A DNA stretch of 8,569 nucleotides from CAAGNP01 sp045644725 (GTDB lineage: Bacteria; Bacteroidota; Bacteroidia; Bacteroidales; UBA932): the NCBI GenBank assembly GCA_045644725.1, contig JAZRHK010000158.1, positions 1 through 8,569 of the forward strand, read 5' to 3'. The notes under the pieces are model-generated. The model saw nothing but the letters and a program-made list of their open reading frames with translations, searched no databases and had not been told where the DNA came from. This document shows positions 6,677 to 8,569 of this stretch, in pieces. Every line of letters starts with the position of its first letter. Position 1 is the stretch's first letter. The position numbers were made by a program, and so were the translations under genes.

Positions 6677-8128
6677 ATGAAAAAACCAGGAATTTACTTG
6701 TCGCTAGCCCCTATCATCCTCCTCATAGTGATGATTATTTTGGGTGTAAAAGTCTTTGGTGAAGACCTCACCAGCGGCCCTTCACAGATCTCGCTTATCA
6801 TCACATCAGCTGTAGTGATCTTCATCTCTATGCTATACCTGAAGATTCCTTGGAGCCAGATTGAGGAGGGGATCAACCAGCAGCTCCACAACACAGGAGG
6901 TGCCATCTACATACTTCTGATGATCGGTGCACTCACCTCCACATGGATGCTATCGGGCATTGTTCCATCTCTCATATATTACGGTCTGAAGCTTATTCAC
7001 CCATCAATATTCCTGGCAGCATCATTTCTTCTGTCTGTAGTGGTATCTGTCCTCTCAGGAAGTTCCTGGACCACTTGCGGAACCATCGGTGTAGCCCTTA
7101 TCAGTGCCGGGACACTTCTCGGGATTCACCCCGGATGGCTGGCAGGAGCGATAATCTCAGGTGCATATTTCGGAGACAAACGCTCTCCACTTTCTGACTC
7201 CTGCAACCTGTCAGCATCGATGTCTGGGGTAGACTTGTATAAACACATAGGCTACCTTATGTACACCAATATGCCGGCATTCATCATCTCGTTGGCAGTA
7301 TTCCTTATTGCTGGATTTGTCAGCGACATAAACCAGGTAGATGTAAGTGCCATACTTCACAATGTGACCGGAAGTTTCAACATTTCACCCTGGTATCTGC
7401 TAATCCCTTGCTTCACCATCTTTCTCATTTACAAGAAAGTACCTGCATTCATCACCCTTCTCATATCTGCCCTTATGGGAGCAGTGCTGGCATTCTTCGC
7501 CCAGCCCCATATAGTATCGCAGATCTACGGCGAGGTAACCGGAGGTTTCAACCAGTTCCTCTACGCCTCACTCAAGATGCTCTCTACCTCGGTGGAGGTC
7601 AATGCTGGAAATGAGATGATGACAGAACTCGCGTGCACAGATGGTATGTCAGGGATGATGAATACTATCCTCCTTATCCTGTGTGTCATCATCTTCGGAG
7701 GGTCCATCCAGGCCTCTGGAATGATTACCACCATCACTGAGAAGATGATAAAGTTCATGAACAGCACATTGAGCATAGTGGCGTCCACAGTTGGTACAGG
7801 TATCTTTTGCAATATAGCCCTCTCTGACCAGTATATGGCCATTATTCTTCCCAGCAAGATGTTTGGGGAGACATACAGGAAACAGGGTTACGCACCTGAA
7901 CTTCTCAGCCGCTCGGTAGAGGACTCATCTACAGTGACCTCAGTCCTTGTCCCATGGAACACCTGTGCTGTAGCCCAATCCACAGTACTTGGAGTAGCGA
8001 CACTGACATATCTACCCTATTGCATTTTTAACATTATTTCCCCGATAATGTCTATATTTGTCGCCGCTATAGGGTGGAAGATCCGCAGAATCCCAGTAGA
8101 AAACGAAATAGAAACAATAACAAAATAA
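6677..8128 (+). CDS. nhaC: NhaC-family Na+/H+ antiporter
   Basis: This is a 483-residue, strongly hydrophobic inner-membrane protein with about 11-12 predicted membrane spans, beginning at residues 7-25. NhaC-type carriers exchange cytoplasmic Na+ for external H+ and support pH and sodium homeostasis; some relatives exchange organic acids or amines. Family motifs are clear: GSSWTTCGTIG (128-138), SGAYFGDKRSPLSDSCNL (161-178), TGIFCNIALSDQYMAIILP (374-392), EDSSTVTSVLVPWNTC (415-430) and LPYCIFNIISP (446-456). The two halves of the protein carry related polar re-entrant-type motifs, as usual for this superfamily. The start lies 1 nt after the TldE stop codon with no separate ribosome-binding site, pointing to co-transcription and translational coupling. 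The exact substrate cannot be told from sequence, so sodium is a family-based assignment. Confidence 0.92.
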   Translation: MKKPGIYLSLAPIILLIVMIILGVKVFGEDLTSGPSQISLIITSAVVIFISMLYLKIPWSQIEEGINQQLHNTGGAIYILLMIGALTSTWMLSGIVPSLIYYGLKLIHPSIFLAASFLLSVVVSVLSGSSWTTCGTIGVALISAGTLLGIHPGWLAGAIISGAYFGDKRSPLSDSCNLSASMSGVDLYKHIGYLMYTNMPAFIISLAVFLIAGFVSDINQVDVSAILHNVTGSFNISPWYLLIPCFTIFLIYKKVPAFITLLISALMGAVLAFFAQPHIVSQIYGEVTGGFNQFLYASLKMLSTSVEVNAGNEMMTELACTDGMSGMMNTILLILCVIIFGGSIQASGMITTITEKMIKFMNSTLSIVASTVGTGIFCNIALSDQYMAIILPSKMFGETYRKQGYAPELLSRSVEDSSTVTSVLVPWNTCAVAQSTVLGVATLTYLPYCIFNIISPIMSIFVAAIGWKIRRIPVENEIETITK

Positions 8129-8137
8129 ACAGATAAA

Positions 8138-8569
8138 ATGGAAATCAATCAGAACAAAGTAGTTGCCATCACATACACCCTTATCGTGGATGGCAAAGAG
8201 GCAGACAAAGCAACAGTAGAAAACCCTTTGAAATTCATCTTCGGTACAGGTATGCTTCTACCTAAATTCGAAGAGAACCTTGAGAATAAGAAAGCTGAAG
8301 ATACATTTGAGTTCACCCTTACCCCAGAAGAGGGTTACGGTCTTCCAATGCCTGAGATGATCGTGGAACTTCCTAAAAACATCTTCGAGGTAGACGGTAA
8401 AGTTCAGGAAGAGATCCTTTTCGTAGGTAATATCATCCCTATGATGAACAATATGGGTGGTATCATGCAGGGTAAAGTGGCTGAGGTTCGCGAAGATATC
8501 GTAGTTATGGACTTCAACCACCCTATGGCTGGCAAAACCCTCAACTTCAGCGGTAAAGTTATCGAAGTG
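8138..8569 (+). CDS. slyD: SlyD-like FKBP peptidyl-prolyl isomerase (3' end missing)
   Basis: ATG at 8138 opens 144 codons that run to the right edge without a stop. The protein is cytoplasmic: no signal peptide is seen. It has the SlyD arrangement, a split FKBP domain interrupted by an insert-in-flap chaperone domain. The FKBP part shows TYTLIVDGKE (12-21), GTGMLLPKFEENLENKKAED (36-55) and TPEEGYG (62-68). The insert spans roughly residues 72-122, and the FKBP fold resumes with DFNHPMAGKTLNF (125-137). Such proteins catalyse cis-trans isomerisation at proline and act as folding helpers; some have a metal-binding His-rich tail, which would lie beyond the window. MMNNMGG (102-108) in the insert is methionine-rich. 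Codon choice is visibly more biased than in the preceding genes (mostly GGT for glycine, CTT for leucine, GTA/GTT for valine), suggesting high expression. It follows nhaC by 9 nt and may be co-transcribed with it. Confidence 0.9.
   Translation, partial: MEINQNKVVAITYTLIVDGKEADKATVENPLKFIFGTGMLLPKFEENLENKKAEDTFEFTLTPEEGYGLPMPEMIVELPKNIFEVDGKVQEEILFVGNIIPMMNNMGGIMQGKVAEVREDIVVMDFNHPMAGKTLNFSGKVIEV

Overview
This 8.6 kb window looks like a chromosomal segment of a gut-type Bacteroidetes, probably of the order Bacteroidales. Three things suggest this: promoter elements of the TTTG / TAnnTTTG type, start codons mostly preceded by A/T-rich sequence instead of Shine-Dalgarno motifs, and surface lipoproteins with fimbrillin-like, DUF4465-like and PKD-like modules. 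The genus cannot be fixed from the sequence alone.

Layout. Two transcription units diverge from a compact control region at about 3690-3950. The leftward (minus-strand) unit starts at a TTTG-21-TAACTTTG promoter and immediately enters a well-formed cobalamin (B12) riboswitch (3880 to 3693). A long expression-platform leader of about 200 nt follows. Then come a 38-residue peptide gene (3490-3374), a 525-residue lipoprotein joining a fimbrillin-like half to a DUF4465-like half (3334-1757), and a PKD-rich surface lipoprotein (from 1735) that runs off the left edge after 578 codons. Gaps of 39 and 21 nt indicate a single operon. The layout says it is switched off by cobamides and most likely serves cobamide capture at the cell surface. 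No btuB, btuG or ABC transporter gene is inside the window; they may lie beyond the left edge or elsewhere.

The rightward (plus-strand) unit encodes the TldD and TldE/PmbA subunits of a zinc metalloprotease (ATGA overlap), then an NhaC-type Na+/H+ antiporter 1 nt later. A SlyD-like FKBP prolyl isomerase follows 9 nt after that and is cut by the right edge. The spacing suggests one operon, though the shared physiology of protease, antiporter and prolyl isomerase is not obvious. The tldD start codon lies only 7 nt after a TACCTTTG -7 element, so its mRNA is probably leaderless or nearly so.

The most interesting part is the leftward operon. It is a B12-riboswitch unit made of a tiny conserved-looking peptide of unknown function and two surface lipoproteins without assigned ligand, making them candidate cobamide-uptake accessory factors. 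No transposon, CRISPR array, rRNA or tRNA was seen.
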